Assembly: GCA_052035955.1 (NCBI GenBank) | Contig: JBPOHD010000038.1 | Location: 1-56,918 of the forward strand | Origin: JAEUNJ01 sp052035955 | GTDB taxonomy: Bacteria; Pseudomonadota; Gammaproteobacteria; Burkholderiales; Rhodocyclaceae | DNA length: 56,918 nucleotides | Direction of reading: 5' to 3' | Shown: positions 7,111 through 15,360 of the stretch, piece by piece | How positions within the stretch are numbered: position 1 is the first letter of the stretch | Layout: every line of letters starts with the position of its first letter | Notes under the pieces: model-generated | The model's database searches: none | Told to the model about the DNA's origin: nothing | Seen by the model: only the letters and a program-made list of their open reading frames with translations | Translations under genes and position numbers: made by a program

Positions 7111-7635
7111 ATGAAAATCGCATCCACCCCGCTGTTTGCCGGAATCCTCTCCGCGTTCCTCGCCGCCTGCGCCACGACGCCCTCCGCCCCTCCGTCGGCG
7201 GCGGCGCAGCTGGAGGGACGCTCGGGCGCCCAGGTCAGGGGCAACGTCGAGTTCCGGGCCGAGGGCGGGTCCGTGCGCGTGCTCGCCCAGGTCAGCGGTC
7301 TGGCGCCGGGCGAGCATGGTTTCCACGTGCACGAGGTCGGCGACTGCAGCGCGCCCGATGCGACCAGCGCCAAGGGCCACTTCAACCCGGCCGGCAAGCC
7401 CCACGGTCACCACGGCGGCGGCGAGCGCCATGCCGGAGACATGCCCAACCTGGTGGCGGATGGCTACGGCAACGCGAGCATCTCGGCGCTGCTCGGCCAA
7501 TTGTCGCTGACCGAGGGGCCGAGCGGCATCCTAGGCCGGTCGGTGGTGATCCACGCCGATCCGGACGACTACAAGTCGCAGCCGGCGGGCAACTCGGGCA
7601 AGCGGATCGCCTGCGGGGTGATCAAAGCCCGCTGA
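7111..7635 (+). CDS. sodC: Cu,Zn superoxide dismutase, lipoprotein form
   Basis: This 174-residue enzyme converts superoxide to peroxide and oxygen in the periplasm. The signal peptide ends in a lipobox (LAAC, Cys20), so it should be membrane-anchored. Metal ligands are visible: HVH (His72, His74), GHFNP (His90), the His-rich KPHGHH stretch, RHAGDMPN (His107, Asp110) and VVIHADPDD (His148). Arg165 in GKRIACG and the Cys79-Cys168 pair are also conserved. A strong SD (GGAGGA, about 7098-7103) precedes the ATG. It appears to be a single-gene unit, ended by the hairpin at 7641-7681. Confidence 0.94.
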   Translation: MKIASTPLFAGILSAFLAACATTPSAPPSAAAQLEGRSGAQVRGNVEFRAEGGSVRVLAQVSGLAPGEHGFHVHEVGDCSAPDATSAKGHFNPAGKPHGHHGGGERHAGDMPNLVADGYGNASISALLGQLSLTEGPSGILGRSVVIHADPDDYKSQPAGNSGKRIACGVIKAR

Positions 7636-7640
7636 TCGGC

Positions 7641-7681
7641 GCCGGCCGGGCCCGCCCCGCGGCGGGCCTCAGGCGGCCGGC
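7641..7681 (+). terminator. Hairpin terminator after sodC
   Basis: A nested GC-rich hairpin has an outer stem GCCGGCC (7641-7647) paired with GGCCGGC (7675-7681). The inner stem is GGCCCGCC-CCGC-GGCGGGCC (7649-7668). It is followed by ATTTCCCTTGTCTT, which is only moderately T-rich. It separates sodC from the napC promoter. Confidence 0.55.
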
Positions 7682-7688
7682 ATTTCCC

Positions 7689-7731
7689 TTGTCTTGGGTC
7701 AAGGCGGGGATGACCCCACCGGGACTAAGCT
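7689..7731 (+). promoter_or_regulatory. FNR/DNR-type box and -10 for napC
   Basis: TTGTC-TTGG-GTCAA (7689-7702) fits the FNR-family pattern TTGAN-N4-NTCAA with one off-consensus base in the left half. A -10-like TAAGCT lies at 7726-7731. A start near 7737 would put the box centre at about -41.5, the class II activator position. Anaerobic or NO-responsive activation of napC is inferred. Confidence 0.6.
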
Positions 7732-7766
7732 CGCACCAGTTCAGTCCATAGAGAGGGGAAATCGTC

Positions 7767-8366
7767 ATGGCCGAGAGCGGATCCGAAACCCGGGGGGGGT
7801 TCTGGGCGACTCTCAGGAAACCGAGCGCGAAGCATTCGCTGCTGGGCATCCTGGTCGTCGGCTTCATCGCCGGCATCGTCTTCTGGGGCGGCTTCAATAC
7901 CGCCATGGAAGCCACCAATACCCTGGAGTTCTGCGTCTCCTGCCACGAGATGCGCGACACGGTCTATCAGGAGTACCAGAAGACCATCCACTTCTCGAAC
8001 CGCACCGGCGTGCGGGCGATCTGTTCCGACTGCCACGTGCCCAAGGACTGGGTGCACAAGATGGCTCGCAAGATCCAGGCTTCCGGCGAGGTCTACGGCA
8101 AGATCATGGGCACCATCGACACGCCGGAGAAGTTCGAAGCCAAGCGCCTGACGCTGGCCGAGCACGAGTGGAAGCGGATGAAGGACTCGGACTCCCGCGA
8201 ATGCCGCAACTGCCACAGTTTCGACGGCATGAACAAGGAAGCGCAGAAACAGCGGGCCCGCAAGCAGCACGAACTGGCCCAGCGCGACAAGCAGACCTGC
8301 ATCGAATGCCACAAGGGCATCGCCCACCAGAAACCGAAGGGGATGAAGGAGGAGGACGAGGAGTAG
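7767..8366 (+). CDS. napC: Tetraheme quinol dehydrogenase NapC (NapC/NirT family)
   Basis: This 199-residue protein has one N-terminal membrane anchor (LLGILVVGFIAGIVFWGGF, about 25-43) and a periplasmic domain with four CXXCH haem motifs: CVSCH (56-60), CSDCH (86-90), CRNCH (146-150) and CIECH (178-182). NapC oxidises quinol in the inner membrane and passes electrons to the NapAB nitrate reductase. The SD GAGAGGGG precedes the ATG. It is convergent with the napDAGHB operon rather than inside it, and has its own FNR-type box. The C-terminal tail is rich in acidic residues (MKEEDEE). Other NapC/NirT roles such as nitrite or TMAO electron supply are possible, but the nap context favours NapC. 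Confidence 0.9.
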   Translation: MAESGSETRGGFWATLRKPSAKHSLLGILVVGFIAGIVFWGGFNTAMEATNTLEFCVSCHEMRDTVYQEYQKTIHFSNRTGVRAICSDCHVPKDWVHKMARKIQASGEVYGKIMGTIDTPEKFEAKRLTLAEHEWKRMKDSDSRECRNCHSFDGMNKEAQKQRARKQHELAQRDKQTCIECHKGIAHQKPKGMKEEDEE

Positions 8367-8393
8367 TCCGTCCTGCCTCGCTCGGGGAGCGGA

Positions 8394-8422
8394 GGGGGGC
8401 CGGCAACGGCCCCCCTTCTTTT
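8394..8422 (+). terminator. Intrinsic terminator after napC
   Basis: GGGGGGCCG (8394-8402), loop GCAA, CGGCCCCCC (8407-8415), then TTCTTTT. This is a nine-base-pair stem with a GNRA tetraloop and a T-tract, so napF may need read-through or its own promoter. Confidence 0.85.
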
Positions 8423-8477
8423 GAATGGGTTATCGTGTCCGCTGTTCCCCGGTCCCCTGGACTCCCCCGGTGCCTCG

Positions 8478-8948
8478 ATGACTTCCCGCCGTGACTTCCT
8501 CCGGGGCCGCATCTCCCGGCCCCCGCCACCCCTGAGACCCCCCTGGGCCCTGGCCGAGGAGGAATTCCTCGCCGCCTGTACCCGCTGCCAGATGTGCGTG
8601 GCGGCCTGTCCGACCCGCATCCTGGAAACCGGCATCGACGGGCCGGCCGTCAAGTTCGCCAATGGCGAATGCACCTTTTGCGGCAAGTGCGTGGAAGCGT
8701 GCGAACCCCATGCCTTGCTGAAAGTCGGGGACCAGCGCCCTTGGTCCGCGACGGCGGCCATCGGACCGGGCTGCCTGGCGGTGGCGAACGTGGTCTGCCG
8801 GACCTGTGGCGATGCCTGCCCCGAGGCGGCCATCCGGTTCCATCCCCGGCTCGGGGGAGCCGCCTTGCCCGTGGTGGACGGCGAGAAGTGCTCCGGATGC
8901 GGCGCCTGCGTGGCGCCCTGTCCGGTCCGCGCGGTCCGGGTGGGGTAG
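8478..8948 (+). CDS. napF: Ferredoxin-type protein NapF
   Basis: This 156-residue cytoplasmic iron-sulfur protein contains NapF-type cluster motifs: CTRCQMCVAACP, CTFCGKCVEACEP, CRTCGDACP and CSGCGACVAPCP. The N-terminus MTSRRDFLRGR is typical of NapF; it resembles a Tat signal but lacks a hydrophobic segment. NapF interacts with NapA and is thought to help assemble its iron-sulfur centre. The ATG at 8478 is the first start that places the RRDFLR motif at the N-terminus. It lies about 110 bases after napC, beyond a strong terminator, and converges with the HDOD gene, leaving 14 bases between the stops. Confidence 0.9.
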   Translation: MTSRRDFLRGRISRPPPPLRPPWALAEEEFLAACTRCQMCVAACPTRILETGIDGPAVKFANGECTFCGKCVEACEPHALLKVGDQRPWSATAAIGPGCLAVANVVCRTCGDACPEAAIRFHPRLGGAALPVVDGEKCSGCGACVAPCPVRAVRVG

Positions 8949-8962
8949 GCGGAACGCTGCGC

Positions 8963-9835
8963 TCAGCCGAGGACCAGCAGGAGTTCCTTCTCCTGGGCGT
9001 CGACCTCGGGCTGCAACTCCAGGTAGGACTGGGGCAGGAGGTAGGGCGCCAAGGCCTCGGGAGTGTCGCCCACGTCCAGCCACTCGACCATGCCGCCGGC
9101 CATCAGGTTGGCCGTGTAGATCACGTCGGCCAGGCTGCGTGCCGTTTCCGGCACCGGCCTGGGATGATCGTGCTCGCGCATCGCGTCGGCCATGTCTTCG
9201 GGCATGCCGAGGGCGATCAGCAGCGAATGGCCGATGCTCTCGTGCCACTGGGCGACGAGATGCCGAACGGTGTCGCGACGGGCGTGCAGTTCCGGGTAGC
9301 GGGTGGCCCGATAGAGCAGGTAGAAGGCCCCCAGGTCGTGCACCAGTCCGGCAAGCATGGCTTCCTCGGGGTTGATGCGCGTCATGCGGCCGGCGATGAC
9401 CCTGGCGGCACCGGCCGCCCGCAGGGAGTGGGTCCAGAGCTGCTGGGCGTAATCCTTGAATTCGACCATGTCCTTCGAACGAATCAGCTGGCCGAGGGCG
9501 ATGGCCAATGCGGCGCTGCGTACGCTGCGCAGGCCGAGGCGCTGGACGGCGGTCTTGACGTCCCGCACTTCCATCCCCCGGTGCCGATAGGCCGCCGAGT
9601 TGGCGAGGCCGACCAGGCGCACGGCGATCAGGGGCTCGACGCTCAGCATCCCGGCGATTCGATCCAGGGACGCGCCCGGATCGTCGATGGCCTGCCGCAG
9701 CCGCACCACCAGATCGAAGGTGGTCGGAAAGACGACGGATCCCGACATCTCCCGGGCGATGTCTTCCAGCAACTGGAAACGCTGGCTGTCGGCCGGGCTG
9801 CTCGCCGGCCTTGCGGTCTCGGTATCCATCAACAC
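8963..9835 (-). CDS. HDOD-domain signalling protein
   Basis: This protein of about 290 residues is filled by an HDOD domain. Signatures include FPTTFDLVVRLRQAIDDP, then LIAVRLVGLANSAAYRHRG, and VHDLGAFYLLY for the degenerate metal-binding region. HDOD proteins are HD-related but usually non-catalytic regulators of motility, redox or c-di-GMP responses. It starts with GTG at 9835, with GGAGG about 10 bases upstream; an in-frame ATG at 9829 is also possible. It lies between the two nap gene groups but shares no overlap with them. No known partner can be named. Confidence 0.85.
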   Translation of the reverse strand: MLMDTETARPASSPADSQRFQLLEDIAREMSGSVVFPTTFDLVVRLRQAIDDPGASLDRIAGMLSVEPLIAVRLVGLANSAAYRHRGMEVRDVKTAVQRLGLRSVRSAALAIALGQLIRSKDMVEFKDYAQQLWTHSLRAAGAARVIAGRMTRINPEEAMLAGLVHDLGAFYLLYRATRYPELHARRDTVRHLVAQWHESIGHSLLIALGMPEDMADAMREHDHPRPVPETARSLADVIYTANLMAGGMVEWLDVGDTPEALAPYLLPQSYLELQPEVDAQEKELLLVLG

Positions 9836-9986
9836 GCTCGATGCCCCTCCGTCACTTCTTCTTCGTTCGGGCGATTTGCCTGTGCCATGCGGGCAATGCG
9901 ACCGTCAGCCGTGGACTCTATCCCGCGCCGGCTCCCGATTCAACCGGCAATCCGGAGGTTATCCCACGGCGGGAATGGGCGTTCGG

Positions 9987-10074
9987 CCAAATAGAAGGGC
10001 TCCGGGTCCCTATTCGGGAAACCGGAGCCCCGTTGCGGCTACTGGCGCTCCGCCGCAACGCGGCGGAAGGCGCC
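9987..10074 (-). terminator. Double hairpin terminating the napDAGHB operon
   Basis: Read on the minus strand, a bulged hairpin at 10074-10044 (CCGCCGC/GCGGCGG core) starts three bases after the napB stop. A second stem follows, GGGCTCCGG/CCGGAGCCC (10030-10022 with 10005-9997), then TTCTATTT. The second has the form of an intrinsic terminator. Confidence 0.7.
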
Positions 10075-10076
10075 GG

Positions 10077-10517
10077 TCACGGCTTCTTCGAGACGTGGCC
10101 GACGAACTGGTTGTCCACCAGCGGCTTGGCGTCCACCTGCGGCACGTGGCAGGAATTGCACTGGTAGCGCGCCATGGAGAGCACCTTGTTCACCAGATGG
10201 CTGTCGCCGACCCGGGGGGCGTTCTTTTCCTTGGCCTTCTCGGGGCTGTGGCAGCCCATGCACTGGTTCTCCTCCAGGGAGATCTCGTCGAAATTGGGCA
10301 GGGCATGGGGAATCACCGGCGGCTGGCCGTCGTAGGAACGGGCAACGAGTTTCTGGCCTTCGGATCCGGGGCGCTTGCCCACGTAGTCGAGCACGGTCGG
10401 CGCCTTGTCGGCCGCGGCGACATCGACGCCGCGCATGGAGACCAGGGGTTCGTAGGAAGCGCATCCCACGATCACGGTCATCAGCGAAGCCAGGAGGATG
10501 GTGACGGTCTTGTTCAT
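10077..10517 (-). CDS. napB: Diheme cytochrome NapB, nitrate reductase small subunit
   Basis: This 146-residue periplasmic cytochrome has haem motifs CMGCH (86-90) and CNSCH (120-124) and the NapB-type segment PPVIPHALPNFDEISLEENQ. It receives electrons from NapC or NapGH and reduces NapA. The N-terminus ends in a lipobox-like IVGC (Cys19), so it may be a lipoprotein rather than a soluble protein. It is the last gene of napDAGHB, 34 bases after napH, and is followed by a double hairpin. Confidence 0.92.
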   Translation of the reverse strand: MNKTVTILLASLMTVIVGCASYEPLVSMRGVDVAAADKAPTVLDYVGKRPGSEGQKLVARSYDGQPPVIPHALPNFDEISLEENQCMGCHSPEKAKEKNAPRVGDSHLVNKVLSMARYQCNSCHVPQVDAKPLVDNQFVGHVSKKP

Positions 10518-10551
10518 GATGGACTCCCCAGACGGAATGGTCGAACGTGGA

Positions 10552-11451
10552 TCATTTCGGCGCCGCTTGCGGGGCGCCGGCTACGGTGGTGGTGGCGACG
10601 GAACTGAAACGGGTGCCGAAGGCGAAGACGTCCTTGGAGCAGACGTCCAGGCAGCGGCCGCAGTTGGTGCAGTTGGCGTCGAGGATGACCGGCGGCGTCC
10701 CGTCGATGGCCTTCAGCGCCGGGCGGATCACCTGCGGCTCCGGACACACGGCGAAGCAGTCCATGCAGTCGTTGCAGGCGGCGCGCGCCGGAAGCCGGAC
10801 CCGGGCCAGGGAAAGACGGCCGATCAGGCTGTAGAAGGCGCCGACCGGACAGAGATGGCCGCACCAGCCATGGCGCATGACGAACAGGTCGAAGAGGAAC
10901 ACGGCGAGCAGCACGGCCCAGGCAAGCCCCAGGCCGAAGATCAGGCCGCGATGCATCATCGACACCGGGTTCAGCATTTCCCAGGCGATGCTGCCGGTCA
11001 GGACGGCGACGGCCAGGGTCATGCCCAGCATCCAGTAGCGGGTGGTCCGGCCGATGTGGGCACCGCCCTTCAAGCCCAGGCGGACGCGCAGCCAATGGGC
11101 AAGATCGGTCAGCAGGTTGACCGGGCAGACCCAGGCGCAATAGCTGCGGCCGCCCACCAGCAGGTAGAACGGCAGGACGACGGCGACGCCGATCCAGGCC
11201 AGCTTCTCGGGCGTCTGGCCGGCCAGCAGCATCTGCAACAACAGGTAGGGATCGGCCAGCGGCAGGAAATCCAGGGTGTAGCTGTAGCTCAGGTTGCCCT
11301 TGACGATCCAGACCTTGAACCAGGGACCGACCAGGAAGAGCAGCAGGATGGCGACCTGGCTCAGGCGGCGCAGGAGCAGCCACTTGTGGGCGGCCAGCCA
11401 GCCCTTGGCGGCGACGGCCTCGGCGCCCGGACGGGAGGGCAGCTCGCTCAC
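10552..11451 (-). CDS. napH: Ferredoxin-type quinol dehydrogenase membrane subunit NapH
   Basis: This 299-residue membrane protein has about four transmembrane segments (for example VAILLLFLVGPWFKVWIV) and cytoplasmic CXXXCP motifs (CAWVCP, CGHLCP). Two C-terminal [4Fe-4S] motifs, CNDCMDCFAVCPEP and CTNCGRCLDVCSKD, follow. With NapG it forms a quinol-oxidising electron route into NapAB, parallel to NapC. The GTG start at 11451 overlaps the napG stop in a GTGA, giving translational coupling. The open frame continues much further upstream, but that part overlaps napG in another frame and is not coding. Confidence 0.92.
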   Translation of the reverse strand: MSELPSRPGAEAVAAKGWLAAHKWLLLRRLSQVAILLLFLVGPWFKVWIVKGNLSYSYTLDFLPLADPYLLLQMLLAGQTPEKLAWIGVAVVLPFYLLVGGRSYCAWVCPVNLLTDLAHWLRVRLGLKGGAHIGRTTRYWMLGMTLAVAVLTGSIAWEMLNPVSMMHRGLIFGLGLAWAVLLAVFLFDLFVMRHGWCGHLCPVGAFYSLIGRLSLARVRLPARAACNDCMDCFAVCPEPQVIRPALKAIDGTPPVILDANCTNCGRCLDVCSKDVFAFGTRFSSVATTTVAGAPQAAPK

Positions 11452-12305
11452 AGCTTGCCTCCCTGGAGGGCCTTGGGCAGGGCCGGCGCCGCCCCCGGCG
11501 GGCCGGCCGGATCCGCCGGCGGCACGGTGGAGAGGCCCTTGCCGAGTTCGTACTTCATGCCCTCGGGCAGGTTGTACTGGTGTTCGATGTCCGGCGCCAC
11601 CAGGCTGCCGCCGGCCTTCTCCTTCTCGACCCACCCCAATCGATAGTGGGCCGACAACTGGCCCTTGGCCATGTAGAGGGGAAATACCTTGATGGCGGCC
11701 ACCTGGGTCGGGCAGGCCTTCTCGCACTTGCCGCAGCCGGTGCAGTGCTCCGAATGCACGACCGGAATGAACAGGGTATGCCTGCCCGTGCGGGCATTGG
11801 TCTGTGGATCGAGGGTGATGGCCTTGTCGATCACCGGGCAGACCCGGTAACAGATGTCGCAGCGCAATCCGAGGAAGTTGAGGCAGGTTTCCTGGTCCAC
11901 CAGGACGGCCAGTCCCATCCGAGACTTGTTGATGTCCTTGAGCTCATGGTCCAGGGCCCCGGTCGGGCAGGCCTTGACGCAGGGGATGTCCTCGCACATC
12001 TCGCAGGGCGCCTGGCGGGCGACGAAGTAAGGCGTCCCGGTGGCCAGAGGCTCCTCCGGCCGGGCCAGGTGCAGGATGTCGAAGGGGCAATCGCGGACGC
12101 ACATCCCGCAACGGATGCAGGCGCCCGAGAACTCCTTCTCGGGCAAGGCCCCCGGCGGCCTGATCGCCGCCGGCGGCAGGGCCTGGGCATGGCGGGCGTA
12201 GAGCCCGACGCCGAGCCCCAGCAGCCCGACGCCGCAGGCCACGCGGGCCGTGTCGGCGAGGAACTGGCGCCGGGCGGCCCCGGCGCGCTTGCTGTCGGTG
12301 TCCAT
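11448..12305 (-). CDS. napG: Ferredoxin-type protein NapG
   Basis: This 285-residue protein has a twin-arginine signal (ARRQFLADTARVACGVG) and four ferredoxin-like cluster motifs: CIRCGMCVRDCP, CEMCEDIPCVKACP, CDICYRVCP with an upstream Cys, and CTGCGKCEKACP. It is exported by Tat and works with NapH to pass quinol electrons to NapA/NapB. ATG at 12305 is chosen; a GTG two codons upstream (12311) is also in frame. The C-terminal tail is Pro/Ala-rich and looks disordered. It lies 49 bases after napA and overlaps napH by four bases. Confidence 0.92.
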   Translation of the reverse strand: MDTDSKRAGAARRQFLADTARVACGVGLLGLGVGLYARHAQALPPAAIRPPGALPEKEFSGACIRCGMCVRDCPFDILHLARPEEPLATGTPYFVARQAPCEMCEDIPCVKACPTGALDHELKDINKSRMGLAVLVDQETCLNFLGLRCDICYRVCPVIDKAITLDPQTNARTGRHTLFIPVVHSEHCTGCGKCEKACPTQVAAIKVFPLYMAKGQLSAHYRLGWVEKEKAGGSLVAPDIEHQYNLPEGMKYELGKGLSTVPPADPAGPPGAAPALPKALQGGKL

Positions 12306-12354
12306 GGTCACGAGGCGGGAGGCTCACGCCCCCCGGCGCCTGGTCGGGCTTCCG

Positions 12355-14898
12355 TCAGACCTTCACCACCTTGGCCGCGCACTTCTTGAAATCCGTTTCC
12401 TTGGAAATCGGACAGGTGGCGTCCAGTGTGAGCTTATTGGCCAGGCGGTGCTCGTCGAAGAAGGGGATGAAGATCAGGCCCTCGGGCACCTTGTTGCGGC
12501 CCTTGGTATCGACCCGCAACTCGATCTCGCCGCGGCGCGTGGCCACCTTGACGACGTCGTTGCGCTTGATGCCGCGCTTCTCGGCGTCCTTCGGGTGCAT
12601 CCAGACCACGGCATCCGGGAAGGCCTTGTACAACTCCTCGCAACGGCGGGTCATCGAACCCGTATGCCAGTGCTCCAGCACCCGGCCGGTGCACAGCCAC
12701 AGGTCGTAGTCCTTGTCCGGCATCTCGGCCGCAGGCTGGTAGGGCAGTGCGAAGATAACCGCCTTGCCGTCCGGCTTGCCGTAGAACTTGAGGGTCTCGC
12801 CGGCCTTGATGTAGGGATCGTAGCCTTCCCGGTACCGCCACAGGGTCTCCTTGCCATTGACCACCGGCCAGCGCAGGCCGCGGACCTTGTGGTAATGATC
12901 GAACTCGCCCAGGTCCTTGCCCTTGCCCTTGCCGAAATTCCGGTACTCCTCGAAGAGGCCCTTTTGCACGTAGTAGCCGAAGGCCTCGGACTCGTCGTTG
13001 GTGTAGCCGGCCCAGGCGTGGGAATTGACCTTTGCCGTCTCGTCCCTGCCGAAGGCATTGACCTGCCCGTTGGCATAGAGCACCTCGTACAGGGTCTTGC
13101 CCTTGTACTGCGGATTCTTTTCGAGGAGTTCTGCGGGCCATACCTCTTCCGTCTTGAAGCGCTTGGCGAACTCCATGTACTGCCAGAGGTCGGAACGGCA
13201 CTCGCCCGGCGCCTTGACCTGCTGCCGCCAGAACTGCCCGCGGCGCTCCGCGTTGCCGTAGGCCCCCTCCTTCTCCATCCACATGGCGCAAGGCAGGATC
13301 AGGTCGGCGGACAGGGCGGACACGGTCGGATAGACGTCGGAGACGACGACGAAGGCCTTCGGGTTGCGCCACCCGGGGTAGATCTCGCCGTTGACGTTGG
13401 GCCCCGCCTGCATGTTGTTGGTCGTCGAAGTCCAGTAGAAGCCGATCTTGCCGTCCTTGAGCATGCGCGACTGCAGGACGGCGTGGTAGCCGATGCGGTC
13501 GGAGATCGTGCCCGCCGGTACCTTCCAGATCTTCTCGGCCGCCTCCCGGTGCTGCGGATTGGCGATCAGCATGTCGGCCGGCAGGCGGTGGGCGAAGGTG
13601 CCCACCTCCCGTGCGGTACCGCAGGCGGAGGGCTGGCCGGTCAGGGAGAAGGGGCTGTTGCCGGGCTCGGAGATCTTGCCCACCAGCAGATGGGCGTTGT
13701 AGATCATGTTGTTCACCCAGGTGCCGCGCGTGTGCTGGTTGAAGCCCATGGTCCAGAAGGAGGTGACCTTGGTCTTCGGATCGGCGTAGGCCTTGGCCAG
13801 CGCCAGCAGCTTGTCCTTGGGCACGCCGGAAATCTCGTGGGCCTTGTCCAGCGTGTACTCGGAGACGAACTTGGCGAACTCGTCGAAGGTGATCGGCGAG
13901 GAGGCCATCGGGTTGCCCTTCGGCTTGCCGTCCGGGCCCGGATAGCCATTGTTCTTCTCGTTGACTTCCAGCGGGTGGTTCGGCCGCAGGCCGTAACCGA
14001 TGTCGGTGACCCCCTTGTGGAAATTGACGTGCTTGGCAACGAAGTCCTTGTTCACCGCTCCCGTCTGGATGATGTAGTTGCAGATGTAGTTCAGGATCGC
14101 CAGGTCCGACTGGGGCTTGAAGATCAACTCGTTGTCGGCCAGTTCGCAGGAACGGTGACTGAACGTGGACAGCACGTGAACCTTGACGTGCGGCGCCGTG
14201 AGGCGCCGGTTGGTGATCCGCGACCAGAGGATGGGGTGCATCTCGGCCATGTTCGAGCCCCAGAGGGCGAAGACGTCGGCATGTTCGATGTCGTCATAGA
14301 CCCCCATCGGCTCGTCGGCGCCGAAGGTGCGGATGAAGCCGAACACGGCCGAAGCCATGCAGTGGCGCGCGTTCGGGTCCAGGCTGTTGGAACGGAAGCC
14401 GGCCTTCCACAGCTTGTTGGCCGCATAGCCCTCCCAGACCGTCCATTGTCCCGAACCGAACATGGAAACGCCGAAAGGCCCCTGGTCGGGGTTCTTCATG
14501 GTGGACTTGACCTTCTCTGCCATGATGTCGAAGGCCTGGTCCCAGGAGATGGGCGCGAATTCGCCGTTCTTGTCGAACTTGCCATCCTTCATGCGCAGCA
14601 GCGGGCGGGTCAGGCGGTCCTTGCCGTACATGATCTTCGACAGGAAGTAGCCCTTGACGCAATTGAGGCCCTTGTTCACCGGCGCATCCGGATCGCCCTG
14701 GGTGGCAACGACGCGGCCGTCGCGAACGCCCACCAGGACGCCGCAACCCGTGCCGCAGTAGCGGCAGACACCCTTGTCCCAGCGCACGCCGTCGGCGCCC
14801 TGCGCCAGCGCCTGCCCGCCGGGAACGGCCATGCCGGCCACACCGGCCGCCGCTGCAACCGCATTGGCCTTGATGAAATCACGCCGCGTCAGGTTCAT
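12355..14898 (-). CDS. napA: Periplasmic nitrate reductase catalytic subunit NapA
   Basis: This 847-residue molybdoenzyme reduces nitrate to nitrite in the periplasm. It has a Tat signal (LTRRDFIKANAVAAAAGVAG), a [4Fe-4S] site (Cys45, Cys48, Cys52 in CRYCGTGCG, with Cys80), and the Mo-ligand cysteine in NARHCMASA (Cys180). The bis-MGD-binding C-terminal domain includes LWLCTGRVLEHWHTGSMTRR. Length is normal for NapA. The ATG at 14898 puts the Tat signal first; the gene overlaps the napD end by 20 bases. The Mo-ligand position is Cys, not an in-frame UGA, so it is not a selenoprotein despite the sel genes nearby. Confidence 0.96.
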   Translation of the reverse strand: MNLTRRDFIKANAVAAAAGVAGMAVPGGQALAQGADGVRWDKGVCRYCGTGCGVLVGVRDGRVVATQGDPDAPVNKGLNCVKGYFLSKIMYGKDRLTRPLLRMKDGKFDKNGEFAPISWDQAFDIMAEKVKSTMKNPDQGPFGVSMFGSGQWTVWEGYAANKLWKAGFRSNSLDPNARHCMASAVFGFIRTFGADEPMGVYDDIEHADVFALWGSNMAEMHPILWSRITNRRLTAPHVKVHVLSTFSHRSCELADNELIFKPQSDLAILNYICNYIIQTGAVNKDFVAKHVNFHKGVTDIGYGLRPNHPLEVNEKNNGYPGPDGKPKGNPMASSPITFDEFAKFVSEYTLDKAHEISGVPKDKLLALAKAYADPKTKVTSFWTMGFNQHTRGTWVNNMIYNAHLLVGKISEPGNSPFSLTGQPSACGTAREVGTFAHRLPADMLIANPQHREAAEKIWKVPAGTISDRIGYHAVLQSRMLKDGKIGFYWTSTTNNMQAGPNVNGEIYPGWRNPKAFVVVSDVYPTVSALSADLILPCAMWMEKEGAYGNAERRGQFWRQQVKAPGECRSDLWQYMEFAKRFKTEEVWPAELLEKNPQYKGKTLYEVLYANGQVNAFGRDETAKVNSHAWAGYTNDESEAFGYYVQKGLFEEYRNFGKGKGKDLGEFDHYHKVRGLRWPVVNGKETLWRYREGYDPYIKAGETLKFYGKPDGKAVIFALPYQPAAEMPDKDYDLWLCTGRVLEHWHTGSMTRRCEELYKAFPDAVVWMHPKDAEKRGIKRNDVVKVATRRGEIELRVDTKGRNKVPEGLIFIPFFDEHRLANKLTLDATCPISKETDFKKCAAKVVKV

Positions 14899-15148
14899 TT
14901 GAGACCTCCTTGTCTGGATCGGATTCATTCTGATGAAAGACCATGGATGCGGACAAAACGCCCTCCATCCGGTTGATGGCTTCGAAGGTCTCGACGGTGG
15001 CGCCGTCGCCTTCGGTTTCGATGACCACCACGAGCTTGCCTTCCGGGGAAACGGCGTGGACCTCGACGCCGGGCAGGGCGTCCAGCCCATCGCGCACCGC
15101 CTCCGCCGACCCGGGCCGGGCATGGACGACGATGCTGGAAATGTTCAC
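14879..15148 (-). CDS. napD: NapA maturation chaperone NapD
   Basis: This 89-residue cytoplasmic protein binds the NapA Tat signal and prevents premature export before cofactor loading. The sequence shows the NapD pattern: ISSIVVHARPGSAEAV at the start, LPGVEVHAVSPEGKLVVVIE in the middle and a conserved helix ETFEAINRMEGVLSASMVFH. It is the first gene of napDAGHB and overlaps napA by 20 bases. A perfect FNR-type site lies about 85 bases upstream. Confidence 0.9.
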   Translation of the reverse strand: MNISSIVVHARPGSAEAVRDGLDALPGVEVHAVSPEGKLVVVIETEGDGATVETFEAINRMEGVLSASMVFHQNESDPDKEVSNEPDAA

Positions 15149-15202
15149 GCTATCCCCGATTCGCTCAATGTTCCGCCGGGGTACCGACGGAATACCTCGG
15201 TC

Positions 15203-15244
15203 ATCCTAGGAGCGGGGGCGCATTTTTGACTTGACGGGTGTCAA
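15203..15244 (-). promoter_or_regulatory. FNR/DNR-type box and -10 for napDAGHB
   Basis: A perfect palindrome, TTGAC-GGGT-GTCAA (15231-15244), lies upstream of a minus-strand -10-like TAGGAT (15208-15203). A start near 15197 puts the box centre near -41, the class II activator position and nearly the same geometry as for napC. It predicts oxygen- or NO-regulated nap expression. Confidence 0.72.
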
Positions 15245-15278
15245 GTTTTTCGATTGTCGAGCGGGGGAGTAGGAATCC

Positions 15279-15355
15279 CGCGCCGCAAGGCGGCGCGGAA
15301 ACGCCGACGGAACAAACCGAGGCCCCCGTCGCCGAAACGGGCCCGGGCGGGCCTC
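15279..15355 (-). terminator. Hairpins after the small cytochrome gene
   Basis: On the minus strand a GAGGCCC/GGGCCTC hairpin (15355-15319) is followed by GGTTTGTT. A second perfect hairpin, CCGCGCCGC/GCGGCGCGG (about 15299-15279), comes next. They separate the cytochrome gene from the nap promoter. Confidence 0.55.
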
Positions 15356-15360
15356 CCGTC

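Noticed and set aside
12250..14976. Open frame of 908 codons antisense to napA
   Set aside because: It is a GC-rich shadow of napA with His/Val/Leu/Gly/Arg-biased composition, no domain and no ribosome-binding site. napA itself is unmistakable.
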